Assembly (NCBI GenBank): GCA_013397795.1
Contig: VZTJ01005673.1
Coordinates: 434,001-498,000 of the forward strand
Direction of reading: 5' to 3'
Source: Orthonyx spaldingii
Taxonomy: Eukaryota > Chordata > Aves > Passeriformes > Orthonychidae
Length of the DNA stretch: 64,000 nucleotides
Shown here in pieces: positions 1 through 13,400 of this stretch. The notes below the pieces were generated by a model. It did no database searches. It was not told where the DNA came from and saw only the letters and a list, made by a program, of their open reading frames with translations. The first letter of the stretch is position 1; every line of letters starts with the position of its first letter. A program made the position numbers and the translations under genes.

Positions 1-1363
1 GCAGGCCTTCCAGCACTGGCTCCCAGTCCCACTTCAGAATGGGGAGAAAGCATAATTTGCATCCTCCTTGTCTTTTCTTGGTGGACCTGGAAGAAATGGA
101 ATTTTGAGTCCCAGTTGACTAAAACCAGAGGATATATGATTAATTTAACTTGCATAAATCAGAAATCCCTTAGAGATGGGGTTTTCACAGGTGGAAGAGA
201 GATTTTTCTTCAGGTAGAACTAAAAAAAAATAGATACTAACTTTTTTTTTCATAGCAACTACATATAAGCTTGTGTAATTGTTTTGGTTGGTGCTGTGGG
301 TATACTGACAACTTGTGTTGCTTTATGTTATTTTCCCATAAGTAAAAATTGTTGTTAACATTATTACTTTAGGAAAGGAGAAACACCAAGAAGTGAAAAC
401 CATTCTATTAAAAGTGAATAAAATTTTATTAGTGAAAGTTCAGAACAGTTCTGGATAAAAAAGAGGAAGTTGGAAGGGTTGGGATTTTTTTGTTTGTTTT
501 TTCTTAATCGAGAAGAAAATTACTTCCTCTGCTCTTGAGAACAGCTTCGTGTACAGTTGTCCCTGCTCGTGGACAGTGGTGCTGCTTCTTTCCTGCTTTA
601 ACCTTAGGGAGGTACCACAATCTGAGTGCCTCAGTTACAGACCAGGTGCTACCAATAAATAGTAGTGAGGAGCTGACAGATGACATTTGAATCACTCTAC
701 TGATGTTGGATGAATTTTATCTGGTAATGTCTTACCAGTAAGCAGTTTCTGGAACTGGAGATGCTCATGCTGTGAGATGCTGTGTTTTCTCCCTGGCCTC
801 TGCAGCCCTCTCTGTCACTCGGTGGCTGTTGATCTCTTGGTTTCATGGGCTGTTAATCAGAGCTGTAATCAGTCACCTATCTGCAAACGATAGCAGAGCC
901 AGTGTTTCCTTTTTTTTCCTCCTTCCCTCCTCCTCCTTAGCTACCCTTGCTAGTTATTTGAGACCCTTTGTTAAAATACCTTCATAGTATTTATCTGAAA
1001 ATTTCAATGTTGCTGGCTTTCTCAAAGTCCAGTCCTTCTCCTCACTGAGGAGGATGCCATCTTTTATTTGCATGTACAAAATACAGAATTAGAAAGAACT
1101 TCAGATTAATCTGAACTCATTTTAAGCTTCTGTGCATTTAAAGGTATGATTAAATACTTCAGTGGGAAATGTAGCTCATACACCAATGACTCTGAGACTA
1201 GAATAAGCTTTATGTACTTAATATATGCTGAGAAAGCCCATTATGTTTGCTGGAATTTTTGTGTACCAGTATTTTCTTTGTTAACCCGAACAGAATCTCT
1301 TCAGATGATTAAACTATTTTCCTGAGAAGAAGAACTAACTTTCTCCTCTTCTTTCCATTTCAG
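1..1363 (+). other. ELOVL5: Intronic sequence upstream of the ELOVL5 start codon
   Basis: This stretch precedes the splice acceptor of the start-codon exon, so it should be the right end of the first intron. I saw no coding exon, CpG-rich promoter or recognisable repeat in it. The open frames on either strand are short and look like nothing known. Confidence 0.6.
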
Positions 1364-1432
1364 TAGGTTGTAGAATGGAACATATGGATAAAACAATCAA
1401 TAGTTACTTTGATGTTTGGCTTGGACCCAGAG
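1364..1432 (+). CDS. ELOVL5: ELOVL5 first coding exon (start codon exon)
   Basis: The exon follows a pyrimidine-rich tract ending in CAG at 1361-1363. Eleven untranslated bases precede the ATG at 1375-1377. It encodes residues 1-19 (MEHMDKTINSYFDVWLGPR) and ends in phase 1 before the donor GTAAGA at 1433. Because an acceptor lies just upstream of the ATG, the promoter and a non-coding first exon must lie further left, probably outside the window. Confidence 0.93.
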
Positions 1433-4400
1433 GTAAGATTTCTCAAAAGTTAACACATAAATAAAACTGATCTTACTAGAATGTAAGAAACATTTTCCCT
1501 CTAGTTTGACATTGACAGGTGACTACTTTCTTTAGGGTCTGCAAAGCATCAAAATGTATGACAGTGTAATAAATAAGAGTCCATTCAATGCTTCTGATCT
1601 TTTGACCTGAAGAGGTCGTTCTAGTTACTATCAGTTAAGGTCATGTTGTTAGTGAGTGACTTACCTCACTCAGATCTTTGCTGCTTTTTTTTTTTTTTAA
1701 TTTAATAATAGCTTTTATTTTTTAAAAGCCACTTTAATTTGCATTTAATTAAATAAAAATATTCTTGCCTTCATAACTAGAGCTCCTCTGGAGTTTTTCA
1801 CTAAAAATATATGTAGTTTTTTGAAAACACTGCTTCTTTGAAACCATTCTATTTTAAAGAAGCAATAGTTTTGGTAGGTTTTGCCCTGGGAAAAACTCTG
1901 CAGGTGGAGAACTGCAATCTTGGTCAGTGTAAGGAAGGGAGAGGCCGTGGGACCAGGATAAGTGGTGGCCTCATGCTGAGGGCTTGGGTAGGGATGGCCC
2001 TGTTCCAGCTGGTTCTGACCAGGTGGATTAAATGACTGCATCCTGCACAGAGTGTGCAGAGCAGTGCTGCTCAGTGGCACGTGCTTGCTTCCTCTGACTG
2101 CTGCAGTAATGCCTTTTCTCTGTGCCAGTGAAGATCCAGTGATGGTGCCCCTTCTTCACAGGAAAAAGTCCACAGGAGGTGGAACAAGCCTCTGATTCTT
2201 CTAAGTGTGTTTTCTATTTGCTTTCATTAGTATCTCAGTGCCCTTGTTGCCCCTCTCTTCATACTAAACCTGTTTAAATTAGGTTGGATGTTCTGATACA
2301 TTGCGTGTGCTGGCTTATGGTCTCTGTTTGCTGTGTGTGAAAAATATAATGTACCATAAAGGTGGTAAATCCAAACAATTCCCTGGTTTGCCTACCTACT
2401 TTCCAACCTACAATTTTAAGGCCTCATTTCTTTACATTCAGGATCCACATATGACTCCTTTAAAATTAAGTCAAGACTATGAATGACAGCAATACTTGAA
2501 CTGTTCATTTATAGTTTGGTTAACTTGGTTTCAGTACTTTGGGCCGACTTTAGTGAGAGGAGTGAGTTACTGTGCTGTTGTTGGGTATGGACCACACAGT
2601 TGTGGTTCTGAAGGATCACACAGTTGTTCCAAGTGTCCCCTAAAATTCTCTAGTTCAGGGTGGTTTATGTGCTTTTCCTGAGAAGTCGATGTGTTGCCAA
2701 CCGGACTGGTTAGTCAGGCTGGACTAACTGCTCTGTGTTCCATTGCTCGTACAAGGACTCCAAAATTTAATTCTTTCTGATAGCACATACATAAGTCTAA
2801 CTGTGTTAATACTGACTGGAAAATAATTATCAGGATCATCCACCAATAACTGCAAAGGTATCTGCTTTACACCTAGCTTTGCTGACTCTAGGAAATAAGG
2901 TGCGTACCATTGGGAAGGGTTGGTTTGAGAAAATAAAGGGGAGATTTGTTGAAGCTTTTCTTTATAATTTAAGCTCATCTGTGGTATTCAAGGGGATGAC
3001 AGTTCTGAATGGTAATGAGTATTTAAAAATAATAGCAGTAATAACTTAAGTATATTTTTGCGTTAGGAAAATAATTATTTCTGGTTTCTTTAACAAATAT
3101 ATAAATAAAATCTTGTTGTTTGTAAATAGCGATGTGGCCCTTAATAAAAGGGCTTGCTGCAATTCCTTCATCTTTCTTTGGCATTCCAGCACTGGAAGCG
3201 TTTTGGGTAGCGCTGTTTTTAGATGTGTTTAATCCTTCTCCCTACAAAATCTAAGCCTTTGTATGTTTTTGTTTGTTTGTTTCAGACCCCAGAGTAAAAG
3301 GATGGCCTCTTCTGGAGAACTATACACCTACGTTTATCTTCTCAGTCTTGTACTTACTAATCGTATGGCTAGGACCAAAGTACATGCGGAATAAGCAGCC
3401 GTTCTCATGCAGGGGTATTCTAGTGATCTACAACCTCGGACTTACACTGCTTTCTCTGTATATGTTTTATGAGGTAAGAGAAAAAGGGTTGGTCAGACTT
3501 ATTTTGCAGTGTCTGTTTTAATCACGGTGGCTCGTGTTGAAAATAATCTCTGAGCACAGTGCTCCTAAATTGGGGAAGCATCTGCAGAAATGGTGCCACC
3601 ATTTTCAGTGTCGCTTCTGTGGGGAGAAAACCCTAATTGTAATGTTACCTCTAAGGATGGTGTGAAACAAACCTTGCTTTAAAAAATGTCCTTGCTGACC
3701 TTGGTTAGCAGTGTTTCAAATGTACTTTTCTCAGTCAGTGCCAGTGAAGGCCTGATCTTTCAGCATGAACTTGGCTACTCCTTCACTAACTTCTTGCTCA
3801 ATGTGACTGTGCTGGTGAACTGTACAAAGTACTTTGTAGCAAAACTGTGGCTTTATCTGGAGGGCAAAACACGTTTTATTTACTTGTGTTTAATCATGAA
3901 CACACTCCTTGCATCTATTTCTGTAAGCTTGCAATAGGTTCTTTTGCATCCTCTTAGTTTTGCTGGGAAAAAAAATGTTGCTGAAACAGCGCCATTGTGA
4001 TTCATCTGTTTCTTTGAACTTAAAATCTAAACATACAAATATCTTTTAAACTGAATTGAACTTTCTGTGGACTTTCTTCCCTTCATAAAAACCCAGAGAT
4101 TTAGGCAGTTTTCCACTTCCCAGAGAGCTCTTTAGCTTCTTTTACTCAGAACTGTATATTTTTGTTCAAGTGAAAACGAAGAACTGTGGTAGTGTAAATA
4201 ATGATGTGGTCAGAAAATTACTGTTTTGCTTTAATGTACAGAATATTCTGGCACACGTTTAACCAAAGTATTTCTCCTTTCTGTAAGGAGATACTTCATT
4301 TTCAACATCCCCTTTACAGTCTTTTGAAATACAACCTTGGGCTAAAATTACTACTATGTTTGTTTGTTTGGGGTTTTTTTGCATGTGCTTACCAGTGTAT

Positions 4401-7400
4401 ACAAGCTGCAATTCTTCTTTAATTTGCAGTTAATTCTACAGTGTTTTACAAAGTGAGTGTTTAGAGATGAAGTGATTTAAATTCAGTGTTACTTCTCTTG
4501 TGTAGTGAATTGTCTACTCAAAAATTACTGGGTTGGGTTATTAAGAACTTTGATACGTAATTGTTCGGTTGAGAGCAGTTTTGGATTCAGTAGGTACTTG
4601 GAACTACTTGTGTTGTTGATGTGCTTACATTTCTAACCTCCTTATCAGGGTGTTATAATCCAGAAGAAATGCATGTTGACCAGTTTAATTTGTCTAAAGG
4701 TAGTGTTGATCTCGACTTGAGTGTCCCATCTGCATTATTTTATGCAGATATTATTTACAGTTATATAGTGATCCATTGTTTTAACCTCCAGTTATGGTAT
4801 TGAGAGTTTACAAGTGCAGACTTTCCTTCAGTTGTACCAAGTGTGGATAAAACTCTCAGGATAGCCCATTCTTCTTACTTCAATACTTGGAATAATACTC
4901 ATAGTTTCTAAATTTTACTGTAATGTTTTTACTGTAACATTCTGCTGTGTTACAAAACTTGCTGGTAAATGTAAACAAGAGAAAATACCTGAACTGTTGA
5001 TCCTATAAATGCCTGTTTCTTGCTAGCAAGAAACTGGTTACCACGAGAGGACTCTTCATTATATGCTGAAGAAGTCCTCATACTTGTAACCAGATAAATA
5101 GCTTTTATATTGTGGAGCAATGACACAACTAAAATACAGGGAATATTAAGACCCCTCCTTCCTATATAATGAAATGCTTTACATCAAAGTGAGTGTTGCT
5201 CTTAATCTAATACTATCCACGTGGAAGTGTTCATTAGTATTGTAAATATACCTTCTCCTTGTAAATGGGCATACACGAAGCTAGAGCATTATGAAGAGTA
5301 TTAAACCCGTGATAGTTGCAATGAAATGTGGTTGGCAGCACTTAGAAACTGGATGTGAGGGCAAGTGATGCTCTGCCATAAGGGACTGATCCCATAAAAA
5401 TGCTGCAAAGCAGAGCCATGATGACATAACACCACACTGCTTGATGTTTCCAGGGAGAGAGCCGAAGGGCATAGGGAAAAAATGGGTTCTTGCACCTCCG
5501 GGTATGTTCTCTATCTGAAGTACCTGCACAATTACCTTTGTTGGTACACAGCATGTGATACCTTTGCTTGTATCTCATCAGTCTAGGAAATTTTCCTTGG
5601 AAGGCTTAGCCATATATCAGTAGCACTTTATAATACACTTACTTGCTTTTAAGACAAAAATATGAGGAACATCATTCAAAAAACTTGTGTAACTCTCTGT
5701 TTGCTTCCTTGTTGTCATTTTGAGTTTCAGTTGGATTAAAATTTTTCAGTCCTGCTGTGAAGAAAATCATAAAATGTCACCATTTATGAACTTGTTTAGT
5801 AGCGTGTCTGAAAACAAGATGCTTTAATAGCTTGTGTGCAATACACCTGAAACCCTGCTTTGAAGTTTTTCCTGAGGTATAGCTATGGTGATTCAGGTCA
5901 TGATTCATAGCATCACAGCTCGGTTTCCATATTATGGGACCAAAACAAGATGTTCAAGTGAGGCATCCTCCTAACTGGGATGAAAAGGATGACCTACTTG
6001 GTTTTCTGACATTTGTGTCTGAATGATTGTAAGCAGTAACATGGGGGCATTTGGTATCATAGGATTTGTGTAACTCCAACTATCGTGTACTTTGGTCTGA
6101 AATCACTAGAAATCTTAGACCTCTTATGTGGAATTCCTAATAGTTTCTTGCTATAGTCTGCACTTGCTATACCTTTAGTCTATACCTGTAGTCTGCACTT
6201 GCTATACCTTTTTTATTGGGATATTTAATGACTTGGCTGGGATTTGGTACTCGCAGAGAAGTGGACTGCACTTGTCCCAAACAATATAAAAGGCAAGGTA
6301 GATCTAGGGGAGCTGGAGAGGTTTCTCCAGGCTGATTAGTCACATACTTTAGGAGGAGGGGATGTTCCTTAGGGACAAATAATATTTTATTCCATAAAAA
6401 TCTCCAGTGCTTGGACTTTAAGGAGAAATAACACTCCTGTGTCTTGGGCAGGGGCAGCAAGGGTGGCTCCCTGTGTGGTGGAGAAGGTGCGTAGCAGGGG
6501 CTGGCAGAGGGGTTATAGGGTATGGGCTGATCCCCTGCTGGCTGGCACAGCCTGTCTGAGCGAGCTGCAGGGGCAGCACTGCTTCCACCTGTGGTGCTGC
6601 TCTGCGCTGGCATCACAAGTCATCCTGCAACGCTGTCAGTAGGGCCCACACCCCTCTGCTTGAGTCTCAGCTGGGTAATTTAGCAAAGAAGAGAGAGTGC
6701 CAGGTACCCAATTACACGGCACACAGACCTGTGTTACTTTGGGGGTGTTTGTTAGCAAAACTAGCCAAGTGGTCTGGACTGCCTGGGCTTACATTAGAGA
6801 AAACTGGTCAGTGATGAAGGCTCGCTTTCTTAAGTGATCTCTTTACTGTCTTTTTTCTTCATCTGGAAAGTTAATTCTCTGGTGAATCTGCCTGAGAAAA
6901 GTCTTAGATTTTCCTGATGAGGGAGGTGTTGCATATACTGTAGGAAAAGTTTTATGAAGTAGAGGATTCGTGCAGAGGTGCTGCATCACGTGAGCCATAG
7001 GTGGCAGCTAGGCTGTTCTTTCATCTCCCCTTTCTTTCTCCACCATCCTGAAGCCCTTATCTCTGCCCTGGGGTGACTGCATTCATGTAAAGATAAAATT
7101 CCGTATCTCTGCAGGCATTTGCTTTCTTTGATCAGACGTGAACTTCTGTTTCTCTTCAGTCTAATCTAGCTCTGTTTTGAACCTTGTAAACCCATCACGC
7201 CTTGACAGTGTGATACACTGCTAGGTCCCTTATCTGCCCCTCTCCAGTGAGTCTCAGACTTTTGTTTTATCACAAGAAAAAACAAATTCCTCCCCAGTAA
7301 CACCTCTCCTCCAGCCCAGTCAGACTGGTGTTAGTGTCCTGGCTTAATTTGGTAGCAGAGTTGATTAAAAAAAGCATGTGCCACAGCATTTTAAAGAATT

Positions 7401-10400
7401 CAGCAACAGAATTACAAAATGAAAGCAATATGAAAAAGGAAAACTCCATTGCAGGGGAAGAAACTGTGGGTTGTTTCAGCACAAATGCAACCTTGAGCTG
7501 CAGGTTTTTCCCCTGAGCTGAGGGAAACACTGAGGTCGAGTACCATTTTAATTGGCTTGTGGAGGAACTGTCTTTTTGTACTGTTTAGAAACCACATGAA
7601 GTGGTTTACTCAAGTGAAAATTGTTATAATTGGCCTTTTCTGGACACTTTAATTTCTCAAGAGAAGATTTGCCTGTGGTTGTTCATCAGCAGTGTCATCA
7701 GCAGGCCTGGACTCCTGCCAGCCTGAAGATGAAGGACTTCCTAGAGACAGTGGGCAAGGAAAGGTTGTCTCAAGGCTGTGTTGTCTGAGGAACCACCACT
7801 CTTGTTTCTGGGCAAGTTTCAGACCTACTGTACAGTGGTATAAGGAGGGCTTGGAAACGCTGGCCATCCCAGGAACAGACCACAACAAGTGTGAGCAAGG
7901 ATTTGAATGCACTGCTGGCAATTTCTGACCCCTCCTTACCGCTTTTGTGGTGGCAGGAAAGCAGCTTGCTGGGGCTGTACACCCATGCATAATGGAGCCA
8001 TTTGGGAGCCATTCTTGGTCATGTTTCAGAGTGATCTATTGGTTTTGTTTTCTGAAGCCTTCCAGCATGTGGTGAAAGCATTGTGGGTGCAAGAAATAGT
8101 GGTGCCAGGCAAAGGAGCAGCTGGCTAAATGGGGAAAAAGATTATTTAGATGTTGAATGTTGCACTGAGTAAGGTTTGTGGGCAGCAACAGCAGTTTGTG
8201 GGCAGTTGTAGCAGCTTTTTACCAATTAGTTCCTTCTGGAAAGTGGGGAATTAAATTTTTTTTGGAACTATACTAACTATTTGTATGATAAAAGATGCTG
8301 ACATTTCCTATAAATGTTGCTTTGCTTATATCGTTTGTGGCTGTGAGAATATTACAGTTCCTAGCATACAGTAATATGTTCTTTTGTAAACAAGGAACTA
8401 CTCAGGTTGAGCTGAAGCCACTGCTCATAGCCACACTGATGCCATTGTCCTTTGGAGAGGTGGGATCCATGGAGACGCCTTTGGTTGTGTTACACTTTGG
8501 GTGGTGAACACTTACAGGGAAAGCTCTGTGGATTCCCTATGCCAGCCTTTACTGGGGAGAAGTTTATGGAGTGCAGCGTTAATGATGGATTATTGGATTA
8601 ATTACAATATAAACAATGTGATTATCCTTCTATTCCTAACAATTCCTTGAACTATGAGAACTGTATGAAAACATCTGTAAGCTCTTAACATGATCACAGC
8701 ACAATGTGGTCTTCTGTCTCAGGGACTGGCGGGCACTTGCAAGGCCATGCAGGCTTTCCCTCTGTGGCCTGAAAGTGGCTTGGTGCAAAGCCTGCTCTGG
8801 GGCATAGCTGGTCCTTTAACAAGGTACCACTTTTAAACTGGTGTCCTCTGCATAGCCCTGCAGCCAGGACAGGAGTCCTGCTATGGCTGCCTTCCCTTTG
8901 TTGCTTGGGTAGGGAAAGTGCCTGGGTCTGCTGCTAATGTGCATGGCTGCCCTACCCTTGCTGTGACAGGGTACTATTGATTTATCTCTAATATATGAGA
9001 TACTTCCAGGTTTATATATTATGATATAACCAGATGTATGCTTTTTCCCCTAAACTGCAGCAATAATTCTATCTCAGAAGGTCAAAAATAATGACCTAGG
9101 CTGACTGAGTATTTTAAAAGCTAATTTAGGGGGAAAATGAGGCATGAAAGAAATAACATTGGGGAAAGGTAGATCATTGAAGTGATAATCTTTATTGAAC
9201 CTTTTAAAATTAGCTTCCTGTTCGCAGCTCTGAGCAGCATTTAGTTATACCAGTCCTTTAATCAAGTGATCATTTAAGAAGACTTACAGTACAAGGAGTT
9301 TCCACTGTGGCTTTGCAAAGCTGCTTTTATTCTGCAGGTAGATAAGGCTAAAAACGTACAATTTGCTTCTGCCTTTCAGATGTTTTTTGAGATACTTAAC
9401 AATTCTTTTTTTTTTCACTTGGGAGTCGCCTAAAGTTGTTACTCCTCTTCTCATGCTATTCCCAAGAGGAAAAATATCTTTATGAACAATGTCCAATGGT
9501 CCCTTCTGTTGAGAAATTAGAAGGGATCTTGTTCATGTCCTTGCACGTGCTCATTCCTCCCTTTCCACCCTCAACCTGCCCTACCATCTCCCACCTGTGA
9601 AAGAATGAGGTGTGAACATCCAGCATGGATCTTGTTTCTCTAGAGATTTCAGCCAGCCTCTCCATAGCAGGCACCCTGTCATCTTTCATGACTAGGAGTT
9701 GACCATTGTTCCTAATAGTGATTCCGTTATGTTTGAGGTGTTATTTGTTATGCCAGGAAGTCAGGCAGGCAGTGGCATATCCTGCAGAGGAAGTTCCTTA
9801 TATTGGGAAGGATGTAATGTGCTTGGGATGAGTGAATTGCTTAAAAAGATCTTTAAGAATGGCGGTGCAGTGAAACAAACATCTGTTGTTGGCTGTTAAG
9901 GATGGCAAAGCTGAAAATATGCTCTGTCACATGGCTGAAAAAATTGTAGTCACAGCTCTTGAGTATAAAATTTCTTAAAGATGTAACTATTTCCAAAAGT
10001 AATCAGAAGAAAAATGTATTTACAGAACTTCGGTTATTTACCTTCTCCAACAATGAGATCATCAGCAAAGGAGATTTCTTGAGAATCTGTCTGGAATATG
10101 ACTCTGAAAATACACTATATGGGACAGTGGGGATAAAATGATACCTCCTATTTTCATTCTGGTATACCCCAATTGGGAGAATTTATTAATTCATCCTTCA
10201 CTATGATTCGATCACTGCTTGGAACTTGAATCCAACCTAATGCCACCCTCAGGTGCCCAGGAATCTGTTGACACCAGATGTCTGGGCAGAGCCACTGTGG
10301 AGCTTTGCAGGTGCCGTGGAGTTCAGCCTTCTCCCCAGTAACACTTTGTTTTTTTTATTTGCTCAGCTGGTGACAGGAGTATTGGAAGGAGGATACAATT

Positions 10401-13400
10401 TCTTCTGTCAGGATACACACAGTGGAGGAGAGGCTGATATGAAGGTACCATAATTGAGACTTAGAGCTGGTAATGTTTAGAATTATCCACTTGAGTGTAA
10501 GTGGAGAGCAGAACAGTATTGATTATGCACATTTTGCTTAAACTATAAGCTTTTTTTCCTCCTTTTGCGATACAATGGACATTGCACTGTCAGACATAAT
10601 AGTTAATCAATGATATATTCATGGTTGGTATTTTTGTGAGTAATGATGTGCAAATTTTCAAGTGTTCTCAGATCAAAAAATGAGGACCTGGTCTTCAGAC
10701 TATATCCAACCACTCTGTGTTGTGACTACCCTTCTCTTTCTGAGATGTGGTGATGATTTCTTCTGGTCACACTTCTGACCTCTCCTTTACAGAGAGCACT
10801 GCAGCACCAGCTCTGGTTAAGTATTTTCTTGTTTCTACCAGGACAACCCAGGTGCACAGCAGTAGCCTCATAAAACGGTCTTTGTCACCCTGTTTTCAGC
10901 TGTAGCTGTAGGTTTGTACCTCGATCTCCTATGGAGAAACTTGAGGCAGAAGTATTACAGAAGATTCCAGTAGTGTCTTCAATCCAAGTAGTGCAGAACA
11001 AAATTTGGATTTTAATTACTTAGATAGCATAAGAGCTGAAAACCCCCACAATGTGCAATGCTTCTAAAACTTGTTTCCTCTTTTCCAGATCATACGTGTC
11101 CTCTGGTGGTACTATTTTTCCAAACTCATTGAGTTCATGGATACCTTCTTTTTCATTTTGAGGAAAAATAATCATCAGATCACTGTTCTGCATGTCTACC
11201 ACCATGCAACAATGCTGAACATCTGGTGGTTTGTTATGAACTGGGTGCCTTGTGGTCACTGTAAGTACTGGATTATGGTGGGGGAACATCTGCAACAGGG
11301 GCTTTGTTTTGGTGGTCTTTTGATCAAACCAAACATCTCTGGTACCTTCAGCTACACGATTTGTTCTGTACCATATTAAGCTGCTTTGCTGAATGGCAAC
11401 TATTGTAGTTGGTTGCAGGAATTAAGCTGCCAGCACAGCCTCTAGGAAAGGAATGTGTATGTAGTTCGAAGAATTTGTGTGGCAGTGTGACTTTTGTCAG
11501 GTGCAGTAGCTCAGGTCAGATACCCATCAGCCTTGCTTTCTCTATTTCTGCTGTAGTTACAGACCCTCTGGTGAAACAATACTCTTTTGACCAAGTCAAG
11601 CCAGAAGCTTGTTTCAGCTGTAAGACAGCTAAGAGTGACTCTTGTCCTTGTATCTGTAAAGTTCACTTGAGCTATGACTCTCTTAATTTAATCTCATTGT
11701 ACCACTAGCCATAACAAATGATTTCCATTAAAATCTTGTCCCCTGAGCAAATTAAGCTTAAGTGGAAAATTTCCATGTCTCTCTTGTCTAAATCCTGCTA
11801 ACCTTTGGCAATCTGGCTTTGATTCTTTACTTTCATTGCATTTAGCTGGCATCTAGTTTCCTAACTGCATTAGTATGGCTTAGTTGTGGTTCAGATGTGC
11901 AGGTTATAGATACTGGCTTTGTTGAACACTCCATCCAAGGGAAACCTTTCCAAATCCAATGGATGTAAACTACTGGCAGTGCAGACCAAGAGGCTGCATT
12001 CCTCAGGAGTCTGCTCTCTGAGCCAAACAACATAGAAACTCATATTTGTTTTGTGTTGTCAGCACAACAGTGAGTAATACTGAACTTAAAAAAAGTCTGC
12101 ATCTGTAAACACATTCTCCTCCATGGAAGTCAGTCCCTGTTCGTACAGCAGTCAAAACTGCATATGCTTAGAATCTATTTTGTGCTCTTGTGGTCTTGAA
12201 AGCACTTTTGTGCTATTTCTAGTCATCTGTTTTTCGTCTTCCCAGCTTTACGTCCTGTTGTGTCATCACAGTTCTATGCAGTTCAGTGTTAAGCTAAAAG
12301 TTTCTTTAATGACTAAAGGTGGTGTAAACAAGGACAAATAAAATAGCTAACTTGCAGTTTCTGAAGATATTTGAAGCTTTTGGTTATAAATTACAAAATT
12401 GGCTCCTGCCTGGAAGGAAGTGAAATCAACCTAAAACTAGATGGGTGAAGCTTCTGATTATTTGGTATGTGAGCATTCCTCCTTTTTATCAGCTTCCTCA
12501 GTTCCCTTGAGAAACCATAATGTAGATGTGAAAAAGAGTAACTTGAAACAAAACCAGAAGGTTGGTATAAAAGCTGCAAAGCAGCTCAGCTACTCCCTTG
12601 GGTGACCAGAATAAAAAATGGTTAAAAAAGCCCCTCTTGCTTTTCTTCTAAGAGATATCATATTTTAAATAGTAACATTTTGAACTTGTTATTTTTTTAG
12701 GTTCCATGAAACAGCATGTTCCTTCCTGGTAATGCAGCATACTTTCTTTTTTTCCCTTGCCCTTTTTTTAGCTTACTTTGGTGCCACACTGAACAGCTTT
12801 ATCCATGTCCTCATGTACTCCTACTACGGATTGTCTGCTGTTCCAGCAATGCGTCCTTATCTGTGGTGGAAGAAGTACATCACTCAGGGGCAGCTGGTGA
12901 GTGATTTGCTCTTCAGTGCTTCAGCAGGCTCTTGTATTTGTGAGGAGGTCCTCTTGTCTTTACCGAGTTAGGAAATTTTGGCAGGGGATAGAAGAAGGGA
13001 GAATGAGAGCTAGTACCTTCTACATCTTGTAGTGCCTACGTCACCTTAAAAATCCAGCTTCTGCACATCCCTTTGCTCTGTTTTCAGGACACTGAGGAGC
13101 TGGGGACTGGTGGTGTACATGAATCAGTGCTGAGAGCTGTGGGATCTTTCTCCACCTCACCATGTTGTGTGGCTAGATGTACTTGGGAGTTGCAGTGCTG
13201 GGATTTCTGGAACTCAGTAGCCAGGGAGGAGACTTTTCTTCTAGACCCTCTCGAGCTAGCCTCCTCTTCCCTGTGCTTGGTTGGTCAGGCTGGAACAGAT
13301 CAGAAACTGAGTGCAATGCCATCCACAGCTTACAAGGGCTATTCTAGTCCTGTGGGACAATGCCTTTTCTGTCCTACTTTTGCATGCAGTTGCAAGTGGT

